Source of the DNA: Entrophospora sp. SA101
Taxonomy: Eukaryota > Glomeromycota > Glomeromycetes > Entrophosporales > Entrophosporaceae
Reading direction: 5' to 3'
Assembly: GCA_958430865.1 (NCBI GenBank)
Contig: CAUDNR010004203.1
Location: 13,784 to 58,996, forward strand
DNA length: 45,213 bases
Both the position numbers and the translations under genes were made by a program. The notes beneath the pieces were generated by a model. That model saw nothing but the letters and a program-made list of their open reading frames with translations, made no database searches and had not been told where the DNA came from. Below, piece by piece: positions 11,391-22,540 of the stretch. Position 1 is the first letter of the stretch. Every line of letters starts with the position of its first letter.

Positions 11391-13190
11391 TAATTCAATA
11401 TTAAATTTCCTGATAATGCTAACGCAGTATTTGTTTTTCCCTGCTGTTTCAAGCAAGGACCCATCCAAACTTGTCCTTTACTTTTTCAAGCTAACTAATT
11501 TCGACTTTATACGAATAAAAATAACAATGTAATACAATAAAATAATAAAAATGTAAATAAATATGGATAACAAGTTTTGTAATCGAGGATGTGCAAGTGA
11601 GCAGAGAGAGCAGAAAGACCGTTCTGGGAACAAAATTTTAACCCACGCAATTTGGTGATTGACCAATTAAAATCGTGAATTTGATCATTTTGTCGACAAT
11701 CACTTCACCAATAATTATTTTGTTAACGAATTTAAGAAGTTGGAAGTAACCACACGAAACAGTCTAATAAATTAAATCGTACTACTCGAAAATGTATTTA
11801 AAGGATTGGTTTTTGACTTGGTTGAAGAATAACTCTCTTCCTAACTCTTCTCTCTCGATATAATCAAAATTGCCTTAACATAATGAATATCAATGAAATG
11901 ATCGTAAACACAACGAAATTAAGGTACACGATCGAGATGGAAAATGAACAATTCATGAAAAATCAAACAAATGTTGCATAAACAACACTTTCTGCCCACG
12001 TTACCTTCACTAAGTTGTTGTTCACAGCTTCTTTCCATTTATTGCCTTTCAGTTGATGAAATTTAGTTGATTTGATGGTTTTACATTCCGTGTAATGTTT
12101 AATTTCAGACAATTTTTCTTCGAGCAAATCGTATTATGGAAGCTGTGAGATTCAAAGGGATTCAAAAGATATGATGATAAAAAAGTGTAATAGTAAAGTT
12201 TCAATCAAATTTGTGTAATTATTTACACATGATTTATTGTCAAGAATGGGCTATGTAATACCCTTGTAAAAGTATTTTAAACTGTATAAAAAAAATTGAA
12301 ATCAAATTGTGAAAATTCATTCCTTATATAGGACGGTCTCCTGTTCAAGTGAGCTTGTGGGAAAAAAAAAAAAATCAAATGACGCACATTGATCGATGGC
12401 ATTTTTTCCGAAAAAAAAAAAAGTCATAAAGAAAAGATAAGCCAAAGTATTATTGTGTTATTTTTATTTATCGTTTTATCGGAAAGAGAGTTGTTGAATT
12501 GAAAAGAATTTTGCTCGATCGATAAATACAAACAGTTTATATATCAATCAAAAAAATAAATAACTCAAAGGTAAGAAGGATCACAATCAAAAATCACAAT
12601 CGAAAAAAAATGACTAATTCGCGAATAGAACAAAAACTTTGCAACGGCACATTCATTCATTGACCAAATGTGATTTTTATTACGCAAGGACTGTATTTAC
12701 TTAATAATCATACACTTAGTACTAGCGTAATTTTTGTTTGTTGTATATATATAGATAGACTACTTTCTTTGCGACATAAACAAACAATTATTTATTATTA
12801 TTGTATGTTATTTTTAGTTATTATTGGTGATTGATTATTTCTGGAGTTAGTTGATCAAAAGTTAAACCGCAGCAAACAAAAGAAAAGAAACATCTCTGAT
12901 AGATGGACGTGGTAGATAAAAAAAAACAAAAAAAAAATAAAACCAAAAAGGTAAGGAAGGAAAAATCAATTTTTTTAACATCAGATGAATGAATAGTGAA
13001 AATAATTAGTAATTAGTAATAAATAGTATATAAATTAATAAAATAAATAAATAAAAATAAAAAAAAAAAATTTAACTAAATCAAAGAAACGTCTCATATT
13101 TTTCATCTCATGCTTCCCAAAAAATTGTGTTTAGTAAGTAGTAAAAATTGATTTTTTTATCAGATCAATACTCACTCGATCTGTTTGATC

Positions 13191-13219
13191 GTTCGTTCGT
13201 TCGTTCGTTCGTTCGTTCG
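13191..13219. repeat. (GTTC)7 microsatellite
   Basis: Seven tandem GTTC units plus one extra base. The tetramer alone is more GC-rich than its surroundings. Confidence 0.95.
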
Positions 13220-13589
13220 CTCATGTATAATGAGCACTCTTCTACAACGTCTTATTTCCCGTACCACTGTTTATTTACAAATATAGCCAAACAACAAATT
13301 TAATTTATTACAAAAAAAAAAAAAATAGTATATAGATCAAAACCAAAACCATACAATATATCCTAAGTAAGGAAAAAAGCAGTGTTACGGGATTTGAGCA
13401 ATCTTTTATAAGTGTTAATGAGACATTTCTAAATTTTAAATCGTAATGTTGGCGGTCCTGTAATAATACAGTTTAGTTTATCAATAACTAATCTTATATA
13501 ACTCTTGCAGAACGCATGGTATGGTGTGGTACAAGTGTAATAAAACGTTTGTATACCAATGCTTAAATCTAACACGCTTCCCCCAAAAA

Positions 13590-13650
13590 GGATGGGCCAT
13601 ACCATATTATACCATACCATATCATACTATACCATACATCTTTACCATAC
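13590..13650. repeat. Imperfect ATACCAT tandem repeats
   Basis: Units such as CCATACCATATTATACC are repeated irregularly on the plus strand (ATGGTAT on the minus strand). A related ATGGTATGGTGTGG lies at about 13516. This looks like a degenerate minisatellite. Confidence 0.7.
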
Positions 13651-14167
13651 TGAATTTCTCTCTACCGTGTGAAACTTGCTAGTTTTTAAAATAGAAAAAA
13701 ATCGCGTGACTGCGCAAAAAAACCCATTTTATGGGTAAAACTTGATCAAATTGATCAAATTGATTTCAATAAGTTGCCTTAAAGTAAAAGTTTAAGGCTA
13801 CTATGATCTTGTATGTCATTGTTATATTTATTTATTTTTTAAAATATGAATGATAACATTTTACTATTAATAAGTCATTATTATACTTGCAGGTAAAAAT
13901 TTGTTCTATATTCTCATTATTATTATACTTTTATTTTTATATATTTGTTTAACTTATAACTTCTATTAAACTTTTTCCAATAGCACAAAGATCACATATA
14001 TCTTTGATTTTTTTATGACGCACTTAAAAAACAAATAATGATTTTTAAACAACAATAACAGATATACTCACGGTATAATTATAGAATGATGTATACAATT
14101 TAGAAGTGTATTTAAAACATATATTTATATTTATATTTTTTATATTACATTTATTTATTTTTGCATT

Positions 14168-14177
<10 letters not shown>

Positions 14178-14205
<28 letters not shown>
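14178..14205. repeat. (TA)14 microsatellite
   Basis: Twenty-eight bases of uninterrupted alternating TA. Confidence 0.97.
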
Positions 14206-14208
<3 letters not shown>

Positions 14209-14700
14209 TATTGTATAATGGATGATTGAAGATAAAATATTGATTTGATGAAGTCGATGAAAAGTTGAAAAGTAAATAATATATTAGGCAGTATAACGAA
14301 AAATCAAGCCTATGTATTAAAAACATTCAGATAAAGAAATACTATATTAATATTTTTATTTTTTATCAATTCGAAACATGAAATCAAATGCCCACTATGC
14401 TATTATATATTAGTATATTTTTTTATTTTAATTATATCATACTGAATATCCCTATAATCAGTTTTACAACAAAAAAAAGTTCGCGTTAATGCTGTATATA
14501 ATCAATTAATTAACGATGTTAGCCGGTTAAGAACTTAAATAAATCCCAGTTGATGAAAAAGTTTTCAGATGGTACTAAGCTCGCCGGTATTACTATTACT
14601 ACTGCTAACGTTATTATTACCATAATTGTTATTTACTATTATTTACCATTGTTATTATAATATCTCGTCTTTAATTTAATGGTTCAAATAAGGTTCATTC

Positions 14701-14797
14701 GAATTATTTGTTTTATTCGTCATTATTATTATTATGAATTTGTGTATTTGAATTACATTAAAAGTTCATTCGAATAAATGAATAAAACAAATTATTC
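14701..14797. repeat. Small inverted repeat, MITE-like
   Basis: GAATTATTTGTTTTATTCGT at 14701-14720 is nearly reverse-complemented at 14778-14797. The preceding TTCAAATAAGGTTCATTCGAAT closely resembles TTCAAATAAGGTTTACTCGAAT at about 19400, so both sites may belong to one small element family. Confidence 0.55.
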
Positions 14798-14984
14798 CAA
14801 CCTGTAAAAATTTACTCCGTAATTAGTGTTTTTGCTAAATTCGGTGTTTTATATTAATATTAATAAAAATAAATTAAAATATACATTTCCGTGTTTTTTT
14901 TTTCACATAATAATAATAATAAATGTATTATATTCACGAAATCTATAGTTCCGTTTCTCATAATAATAAACAATAGAGGTTTCT

Positions 14985-15145
14985 GATATTTACTGAATAA
15001 ATTTAATTAATAAAATGGATAAAGCTCGGATAAATGACTGAGCATTTACTGAATAATTTTAATTAATAAATGTATAATGTTTGGATAAAAATTAATTAAT
15101 AGAATAGATAAAGTTCGGATAAATGACCGAATAAATTTAATATAA
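14985..15145. repeat. Degenerate tandem repeat, about 60-bp unit
   Basis: The pattern TTTACTGAATAA, TTTAATTAATAAA, GGATAAAG(C/T)TCGGATAA, ATGAC(T/C)GA recurs two to three times with small insertions and deletions. Confidence 0.6.
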
Positions 15146-15408
15146 TAAATAGTAAGAAAACAACAAAATCAATCCGGTGCAACATTCAATCTATTAAGTT
15201 AATGTTAAGTATGGATGTAAATTTATTATGAAAAGTCTTAACCGTTTTACAATCATAAATAAATAAAAAATAAATAAAGAAAAAATAAACACAATTATCA
15301 TAGAGGCAATAATTTGTTGTTCATGCTAAGACATAAGTACATCAAAAGTAAAGGATTACTTGGGATCAATTACAATGATTTCTTTTAGAATAATTAGATT
15401 TTTATATA

Positions 15409-15485
15409 TAATAAAAAACTTGCAAATAAATATTATTTGATTAAAGACTTCATACGATTTATTTATTTTTAATAATCTTTATATT
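15409..15485 (+). repeat. 77-bp repeat, inverse copy of the gap-flanking sequence
   Basis: This is the exact reverse complement of 23161-23237, the last 77 bases before the N gap. Similarity stops at 15486; in the other direction the partner runs into the gap, so the full length is unknown. Confidence 0.93.
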
Positions 15486-15657
15486 GTTGTGAATTATAGT
15501 TATGGAATACTTATTTTGGAAGTCAAGAAAATGCGAGAATTTTTTACACACAAGAATGTTTAGGATCTAGAAGAAAAAAAATTAAATTTGGACTTTCTTG
15601 TGAGAAAAAATTGTATGACAACTTGATTCTTTTGATATGTCGTTGTTTGACTATAAT

Positions 15658-15970
15658 AACTAGAGTGACGACGCCATCACCGCCATTTTTATGGTAAGCA
15701 TCAAACATTTCATTTTCTTTTCTCCATTTTTGACATTTTGAAAAAATTAATTTTTTTTCTTTAAGAAAAAGAGACATGTTTAAAAAAAATTAATATTATT
15801 ATTGGCAGTTGATGTTGCACGAAGATTTTTTTTTCGAGGACAGACGCGAACTGATTTTTCCAAGATGACAAAACGTGAGTGTTGCTGTTTGGTATGACAT
15901 GGTTTGGTTCTGAAGACATGTTAATAACTAACCAGAGGCACTATTTTTATTTGCATTGATATATATATTT
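15658..15970 (+). repeat. Diverged direct repeat, copy 1 (about 310 bp)
   Basis: It shares its start (AACTAGAGTG), interior blocks (TTGATGTTGCAC, GTGAGTGTTG, GGTTCTGAAGA) and end (TTAATAACTAACCAGAGGCA) with 17581-17896, with many insertions and deletions. It could be a pair of old LTR-like or UTR-like copies. No gag or pol frame lies between them. Confidence 0.75.
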
Positions 15971-16768
15971 TTACTTTTTTTTATTTGTAGTTTCTTTGAT
16001 ACTCAAAATCTCCATGTCCTACATATCAGTGTCACTCGTATATGTAAAATCGAAGAAAAAATCACTCTGGTATACACAAACCTACTCGATTTAACTACTA
16101 TTGGTGTTCAACATACCGTGGAAGATTCCAATCCCTGTTTCCACATCATAATGAACACGCCATCTCTAAAATTAATAACACCTCAATTTCACAGAAACTT
16201 CAAACCTCGAGAAAAAGAAAATTCAAAAAAAGACCAAATTTTTTAATTTTATGCTTAAATAATTGCTATCCTTGAAATTTATAATTATCTTTTCTCCAAT
16301 GCAATTGCTCTGGTGTTTTTATCTTAATATTTAATATAAATTAAAATCATTATGTATTTTCTCTTAATTGAAACAAATAAATAAAACATTACTTAACTTT
16401 TCTGCTATTATTTAATCTTTTGCCATCACTATTGTATCATGTCTATTACAATATTCATGATGATTATGCCAATGCATTTGATGTTGTTATAACAAATAAT
16501 TGCATCATCCAAGTAATAACAATACTAAGATCATGCAGAAATGAACTTTTGGTAAAGTCACGTAATGTCCTGACAAACAAAATGAGAAAATCTGAGAGGG
16601 TAGTAATTTCGATTGTCCCTAAAAATCAATGATACTGAATGGTGGAGAATAAATCAAACCCATGACGTTTTTGCTGATTTTAACCCGTGATTTCTTTCAA
16701 TGTAAGATAATGGCAGTGGATGGTCAAGTCTCCCTTTTTTGTGCACGTGTGTTGTAGATGTTGTGTAG

Positions 16769-17196
16769 GTTGGTTCATCAGGTGTAACCCTTACTAGTGA
16801 CCATTCCCAAAAAATAAATCTGACTAATATTATCACGGGTGCAGATTTAATAAAATTTCCTGCATCAAACATTGAAGTTGAGTCCAGCATGACCATGGAA
16901 CTTTTTCCCACAGACGAAGGCTCCCAAATATTTGAAGGCTTTGGAAAAGTGAAAGCTTTAGCCAGTGTTGGCAATTGGTCATTAATCAGCCAAGATAATG
17001 AGAGATCTTTTTTTTAAATAAATAATTTTCCACAAATAATCAATGGCCAACGCCGGCTTTAGCAGTCTCTTTGACAATGATACAATTTCATGCAACCTCA
17101 GGGCCCCACTCCCCACCCCTGAGAATTACTTGCATCATATTATCATCGGGGGGGCGAGGTAAGCTTAGCCTTTTTGTACATTCTCGAGGAACATAA
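16769..17196 (+). pseudogene. Relic of an unrecognised protein family, copy A
   Basis: An 83-codon frame (16769-17017) has no ATG at its start. It reads VGSSGVTLTSDHSQKINL, then TGADLIKFPASNIEVES, MELFPTDEGSQIFEGFGKV and NWSLISQDNERS. A second block (about 17080-17196) reads SLTMIQFHATSGPHSPPL and ends LFVHSRGT. The same blocks in the same order occur on the minus strand at 18117-18655, which argues that these are true coding remnants and not chance frames. I cannot name the family. The lack of a start, the stop between blocks and the frame breaks make it a pseudogene, perhaps part of a transposon. The longer minus-strand frame at 16654-16974 is its shadow. Confidence 0.55.
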
Positions 17197-17580
17197 GAAT
17201 AATTGTTGAACAATATATTTCAACATCTAAAAGTTTCCAAATACTGTATATTGAATTATTTGGTGTTTCCAAGTTGTCCAAGTTCGTGCAGGTTTCCATA
17301 TGTGTGGGAGAGAGAGAGAGAGATCTCCACAGTCATGTTGTCTTTTTCCTTTGACATTTCTTATTTATGGACAAAAGTATACCAATCATTTATGATTATG
17401 TAAAGACTGGATTTTTCTCGTGTTTATACATAATATTTAGGCTATTATGTAAAAATAAAAAATAAAATTTTAACATACCTTCTTCAATGAAAGCCAATTT
17501 ATTTTTTTGGTATATACGCGACCAAAAATTTTTTTCTAAATATAATAATAAATAAAAAATGTCAAAAAATTTTTTTTTCT

Positions 17581-17896
17581 AACTAGAGTGGCGATAGCCA
17601 CCACCATCCTTACGATAAACACTTATCTGGTGACATCTTCCCAGGAATTTTCTTTTTATTTTCTTATTTTCTTGCTTACGGCAGCAGAAATTTTTTTTTT
17701 ATTAAATTTTTAATATTAAAGAAAATTTATTTATTGGCACTTGGTGTTGCACAGATTTTTTTTTGTTGACACGATAGATTTTTTTTTTCTTGGAAAAACA
17801 ATTTAGATGCCAAAACACACGAGTGTTGTTATTTGGTTCTGAAGATGTGTTAATAACTAACCAGAGGCACTATTTTTTACTTGTATTGATATTTTT
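17581..17896 (+). repeat. Diverged direct repeat, copy 2 (about 315 bp)
   Basis: Partner of 15658-15970. Together the two copies bracket relic copy A. Confidence 0.75.
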
Positions 17897-18116
17897 ATAA
17901 ATATTTTAATTGGAATCTATAAAATCTTTATCAACAACGAATGATTGGTATTTTGCTTTTCGTAATTGTTAATAATATTAATATTACTATAATTTAACTA
18001 CAAGATGTCAAGGCAACACACTGTTGAAAAAGAAACATTTCAATATGTGACGTTTGAGTATCGGAAATTGGCAGTTGTTGAGCATGCATGCTACCTTGAA
18101 CACTTTACAGTCATTC

Positions 18117-18655
18117 TCACATCTTCCTCGTGTACATAAGGCTAAACTGACTGGTGTGCTCCGGATGATACATTGGTGTTGTTAAATTTTCAGGGGGAGG
18201 GCGTGGCTCTGGAGTTTACCAAAACTGCATCATTGTCAAGATATTTTCACTAACCTCACCCAGACCAGAGAAGGCTGCCAACATGTTAGACAAAAAATTT
18301 CCTGCAACAATCCTACCTCTAGGGTAAAAACAACAACCCAGGTTGCAACTTCCGAGTTGCAGAATTTTCAAGCCAGTCTTAACACCAACTTTATTCTAGT
18401 GAGTGAGGGGTATAACACAAAGTGATCATCACACAAATGTCAACTCTCATCAGCAATCAATGCTCCATATGGAAACAGCCAAACCTGGTCTGAGTGGGAG
18501 ATAAGGGAAGTTTTGTCCAAAGCCTTCCAGCATTGGGGGCTTTACCTGTGGAAAAAAATCCATAGTTATGAGGTGTGCGAAAGCACTCAACCAATGTTTG
18601 TGATAGGAAATTTAACTAAATCTGACACCTGTGATCAATATCAGATTTATTATTC
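18117..18655 (-). pseudogene. Relic of the same unrecognised protein family, copy B
   Basis: Minus-strand blocks run INLILITG, DLVKFPITNIG, ITMDFFPQVKPPMLEGFGQ, RPGLAVSIWSID, LAAFSGLGEVSENILTMMQF and HPEHTSQFSLMYTRKM, then stop. They match copy A in order (INLTNIITG, DLIKFPASNI, MELFPTDEGSQIFEGFGK, SLTMIQF). Frame changes and a TAG within the LTMMQFW block show decay. It lies about 220 bases beyond the second direct repeat and points toward copy A. Confidence 0.55.
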
Positions 18656-18689
18656 ATAAGGAACTACAATTGATAATAATTTATTATTG

Positions 18690-20400
18690 TGAATCCCAGA
18701 GACCTGGGTAGACACGCATTATTAAAAGTTTCATTTTTGCATGGCTTTTGTATTATTACTACTTGGGTGATGCAATTGTTTGTTATGTCAATGATGATAT
18801 CAAATGTATTGAATAATAATCATGACTATCATGAATATTTGATGGATGGAGGCATTCACATACAAGGAAATGATTAAATAGCTAAGTCATGTTTATTTTG
18901 TTAAAGACACATGATTAATTATATTTAAAATATACAATAAAAAAATTGCAAGATTGCACCACTGTGTCAATCAAACTATTAAGCTGTTATGTTTATGCAT
19001 GATTTAAAATTCTTTTGTGCTAATTTAGTGTCCCATATTTCTTTGCTTATATATAATCTATTGGTTCTCTTTTTTTACTGATTAAATGATGCCAAATTGG
19101 GTAATGGGGTATTCAGCAAATATCATAATCTGATTATTCTTTAAAAAAATAATTTTGGTATTAGCATACTGATAAGTTAATAATATTCTTAGTATTTTTA
19201 TCATATAGTCTAAAAGCCTACTAGTAAATGTTGAAAGTGCCAATATTTATTAGATATCCTTTTAAAATTAATTCTTTTTTCAGTTAATTATTGGCTTAGT
19301 TTAATAAACCAATAACTCTTTTATATTGTAATTAAATTATTGGTTAAAGCTTTTTGTGTTAAAATAATATCATAATCTTGAGCAGTAGTTAGCTTTCTAT
19401 TCAAATAAGGTTTACTCGAATAAAACAAACAATTTGGTAAAAAATGACTCGAATAAAATGAATAATAATAATTCGAATTAAACGAATTAAACGAATTAAA
19501 ACGAATTAAACGAATTAAACGTACAGTCATAGCTCGTTAAGACAATGCTTTGATAAACCGATGTTGTTTTATTATTTACCTATCAAATTACCTCAATAAG
19601 CCGATTTTATTAAATCGAAGTTTTTTTTTTTTTGAAAATATTGACTTCAGTTTAACGAGGAAAAGAAGATCAGGACAAAAGATTTTTTTTTTTTTAACAA
19701 TTGAAATTCATAAATAACTTTGATTCACATGAGGGTTCTTTGTAAAGGATCTTTTGTTAAATTATTAAATTTGTGATAATTTTCCTTTGTATGTGTAATT
19801 TTTTTTAATAAATTTTTCTCAACGCGAATGTTGATACCTCGAACAAATATATAGATAGAATGTAACATGTAAAGCCAAATAATACATAGAATGTCATTTT
19901 GGCACTACGTGTCTCAACTCTCGAATTCGAATGCAACGTAAAAAGCAAAACCAATGCACTGTTTTTTTGGTCCACAAGTGGGGGATAGCGGGTCTATTTA
20001 TATATTTTTTGTTTTAATTTATTAGACTACTCGATCAATGCACCATCTGGCCATGAGATAGTCTATTTTTATTTCATTGATCATGAATAAATAAATAAAT
20101 TTATGCAAATAAATCAATAATTATTATTTGTCAATCATATCCAAATCATATATACTACAATGCAATTTCTTAAATAGGAATAATTAGGTAAATTCTTGCT
20201 CCTAATAAAAAAATGAAGGTATTTTTTTCTTACACAGAAAATAACTATTTTAAAAATATGTGGTATTTTTTTACATCATGATTTAATATTTTGCTTTATA
20301 ATAAAATAATACTTAGCTAAATTCTTTAAAGGTAAATAAATATTTTACAACACAAAATAAACATCATCTAATTAAATAATTTGTTTTTTTATTTCTTTAT
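18690..20400. other. Gene-free stretch with small repeats
   Basis: No supportable gene. It contains a short inverted repeat around 19286-19315, five near-tandem CGAATTAAA units at 19470-19520, and a transposon-like terminus at 19524. Poly-T runs are frequent. Confidence 0.45.
19524..19546 (+). mobile_element. Orphan pogo/Tigger-like terminus
   Basis: TA followed by CAGTCATAGCTCGTTAAGAC closely matches TA-CAGTCATACCTCGTT at 44749. TA-CAGT...CTCGTTA is the style of pogo-type Tc1/mariner termini. No matching right end is seen nearby, so this is a fragment. Confidence 0.4.
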
Positions 20401-20405
20401 AATAA

Positions 20406-20723
20406 CCAGGGGGTAAGTATTATTTTGAAGTTTATGGTAAGAGAGCATCAAAGGAATCAATTCCTCTTTAGAATTCATTTGCTCTGATTGCTCATAATAA
20501 AACTCAAGGCTCGACACTGCCACATGTGATATTGAACGTCGACGAAAGCATGTTTGCTGGAGGACAAGTGTATGTTGCAACGAGTCGAGCTCCCTCATTG
20601 GAGAAACTGCAGATCCTTTGATTTGATTATTCTCAAATAAAAATTTTCAGGGCGGCTTTAGAAGAGCATAAAAGATTAGAGGCTGTGAGCATTGATCGGT
20701 TGCGAAAATTAACAACGTTCTAA
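20406..20723 (+). pseudogene. 3' fragment of a PIF1-type DNA helicase
   Basis: One frame carries the end of a PIF1/Helitron-type helicase: FEVYGKRASKESIPL, a stop, then NSFALIAHNKTQGSTLPHVI and NVDESMFAGGQVYVATSRAP. The second matches helicase motif V (the HKSQG-type segment), and GQVYVATSRA matches motif VI with its arginine finger. SLEKLQIL follows, then a second in-frame stop, then RAALEEHKRLEAVSIDRLRK. Motifs I-IV are absent and no start is visible. PIF1-like helicases in such genomes are usually carried by transposons, so this is probably a transposon relic. The 69-residue minus-strand frame at 20389-20598 is its shadow. Confidence 0.75.
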
Positions 20724-21975
20724 ATAATTAATTACGATGGATACACAAATTCGCTCAAAATATTAAAATCTTGTTTAAGTTTACGTATATCATTATTGTT
20801 TTACAATTATGTGACATTACCTCATTGTAAAAAAAAAAACATATTAGGAAATTTCTATGTATGAATAAAAATTTTACTTTGCAATCAGGAAGGAAAAATA
20901 ATTTTTACTTGAAGTTTCATTTTGCGTAATTTTAGTATTATTATTATTATTACTTTGACGATGCAATTTATTTATTTATTAATCCTTTATAAATTAGAGA
21001 TTGGAACTGGCTAAAAAAACCTTAACTGGTTAATTAATTATATAAAAATTTTTCTTTAAAATATTTATTTTGTCAAAAAATTTAAGCGGAAAATAAAAAT
21101 TACATTATTCCATGTTTTACAAAAAATGTGGGATTTAATAATTTACTGAATTACAATGCTCCAAAGGCTTCGATGAGTAGTAAATCAATTTAGTTGTAAC
21201 TCTCGACCCTCTTACATTCGTTTATCTATAATGTGGATGTGACTTCACTTCACCTACTGAAACAAAAAATTACAATTAAAGCGGGACGTTTTGTCATTTT
21301 AAATTTCTACAAAAAAAACCGATTCAGGTTTCTGACCACTAATTAATTTTCCTATCAATTAATTAAGAATGATCTGCATATTATTTAAAGATACGAGATC
21401 AAAACCGTCAATTAGATCAAAAAAATTAGTTACACGAATAAAACTTAATTCAAAAGAAACCCTTTGTTTCATTTTTCTTCCAATAAGCAAATAGGGCCAG
21501 ATACTTTCACCAATTATAATCTTTAAAAACAGGTTCAGTCAAATGACCTCGGAGACGGTTTTTCTGGAAAAAGTCCCATATATCATCAGACATGACATGA
21601 TACTCGGAGCATGCAAAGTAAGATTTATATTTGATTATTCAAATAATAATAATAATAACAATAATGTATAATTATCTCTAAATTTATTTTCTTGTAGGAT
21701 ATCAATTTCTTTAATTTGACGACTCCAATAAAATGAATCATATATGTGCGTCTAAATTGTTTTATATAGGATGTGTTTAAAGTCAAAATAAACGCCTAGT
21801 AAACAAAAGATCTTTAAGAAATCTAAGACGCATTATTTAATCAAATTTAAATATCTGTGTATGTAACAGTCGAATTAGACAGACATTGTTTGTTTTTTTT
21901 TTCGTAAAAGTCAACATAAACACAAGAAATTAAGAAATGTGAATTTAATTTTTCTGTTTTTTTTATTTTTTAAAA
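20724..21975. other. Intergenic stretch upstream of the cysteine-motif gene
   Basis: No clear gene. A short frame from ATG 21543 reads MTSETVFLEKVPYIIRH, then LGACK before a GTAAGA donor-like site at 21619. It could be a first exon, but no following exon could be identified. Confidence 0.35.
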
Positions 21976-22540
21976 ATGACAGGCAAAAATGTAAAAAAGA
22001 AAGAAAGAAAAGTAAAAGAAGGTGGATATAACAAAAATCCGTGCGGAAAATGCAAAAAGAGAAGACAGAAATGTAAACTTTCATGCCCCGGACGTAAAAA
22101 TAACAGTTCTGAATTCGGTAATAATTTATAAATATAAATATAAATATAATTTTTTGCGATTATTGAATATTTCTAATTAGCATCAATTATATTTTATTTT
22201 TTAAAAAAAAAAAGATGAAGAAATGAAAAGCCATGTTTTAAATGGCAAAAAAAACATGTGTTTTTCAAAATCTGCATCTACAAATGGAACTGGAGATGTA
22301 TTCCAAGGATATCCAACCGATTTTGGAAAAGGATATTCCTATTCTGAGAACAATCTATCAAGTGAAGATTTTCTACAGGATACCTTTATTTATCAAATGA
22401 TGGAAGGAATTACGATTCCATGTATTTCAAACGAAGTTTTTCTAAAGGATACCTTTACTTATCAAATGATAAAAGGAATTGACATTCCATATAATTCAAT
22501 TCCGTGGTTCAAATTTGATATCGAATTTAATAATTCATAG
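21976..22540 (+). CDS. Small basic protein with half zinc-cluster motif and internal duplication (two exons)
   Basis: Exon 1 is 21976-22117, the intron is 22118-22214 (GTAATA...AAAAG) and exon 2 is 22215-22540, giving 155 residues. The intron is phase 1 and creates an Asp codon. Residues 1-20 are Lys-rich. Residues 23-37, CGKCKKRRQKCKLSC, show Cys-x2-Cys-x6-Cys-x3-Cys with a basic stretch. This resembles the first half of a fungal Gal4-type Zn(II)2Cys6 DNA-binding domain, but the second half is missing. The C-terminal region holds two copies of a 20-residue unit: DFLQDTFIYQMMEGITIP (about residues 99-116) and VFLKDTFTYQMIKGIDIPY (about 122-140). The aromatic/acidic repeats could be an interaction or activation surface. 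DNA binding is inferred, not shown. No family is recognised beyond the motif. Confidence 0.65.

Larger units (their letters stand above)
11393..15408. other. Long gene-free AT-rich stretch
   Basis: I find no supportable gene in these 4 kb. It holds a GTTC microsatellite (13191-13219), imperfect ATACCAT repeats (about 13590-13650), a 28-bp TA run (14178-14205), a small hairpin (14701-14797) and a degenerate tandem array near 15.0 kb. The open frames at 11478-11666 (-) and 13429-13620 (-) look like chance frames. Confidence 0.5.

Noticed and set aside
15956..16246. 96-residue plus-strand frame with a hydrophobic start
   Set aside because: It starts at the end of the direct repeat, has no motif, and codon content looks random; a secreted peptide cannot be excluded but is not supported.
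16420..16632. 70-residue plus-strand frame
   Set aside because: It needs a TTG start, which is unlikely in a fungus, and shows no known motif.
16654..16974. 106-residue minus-strand frame
   Set aside because: It is antisense to relic copy A, whose plus-strand blocks are matched by copy B; the minus frame has no such support.
20389..20598. 69-residue minus-strand frame
   Set aside because: It is the shadow of the helicase tail on the plus strand.
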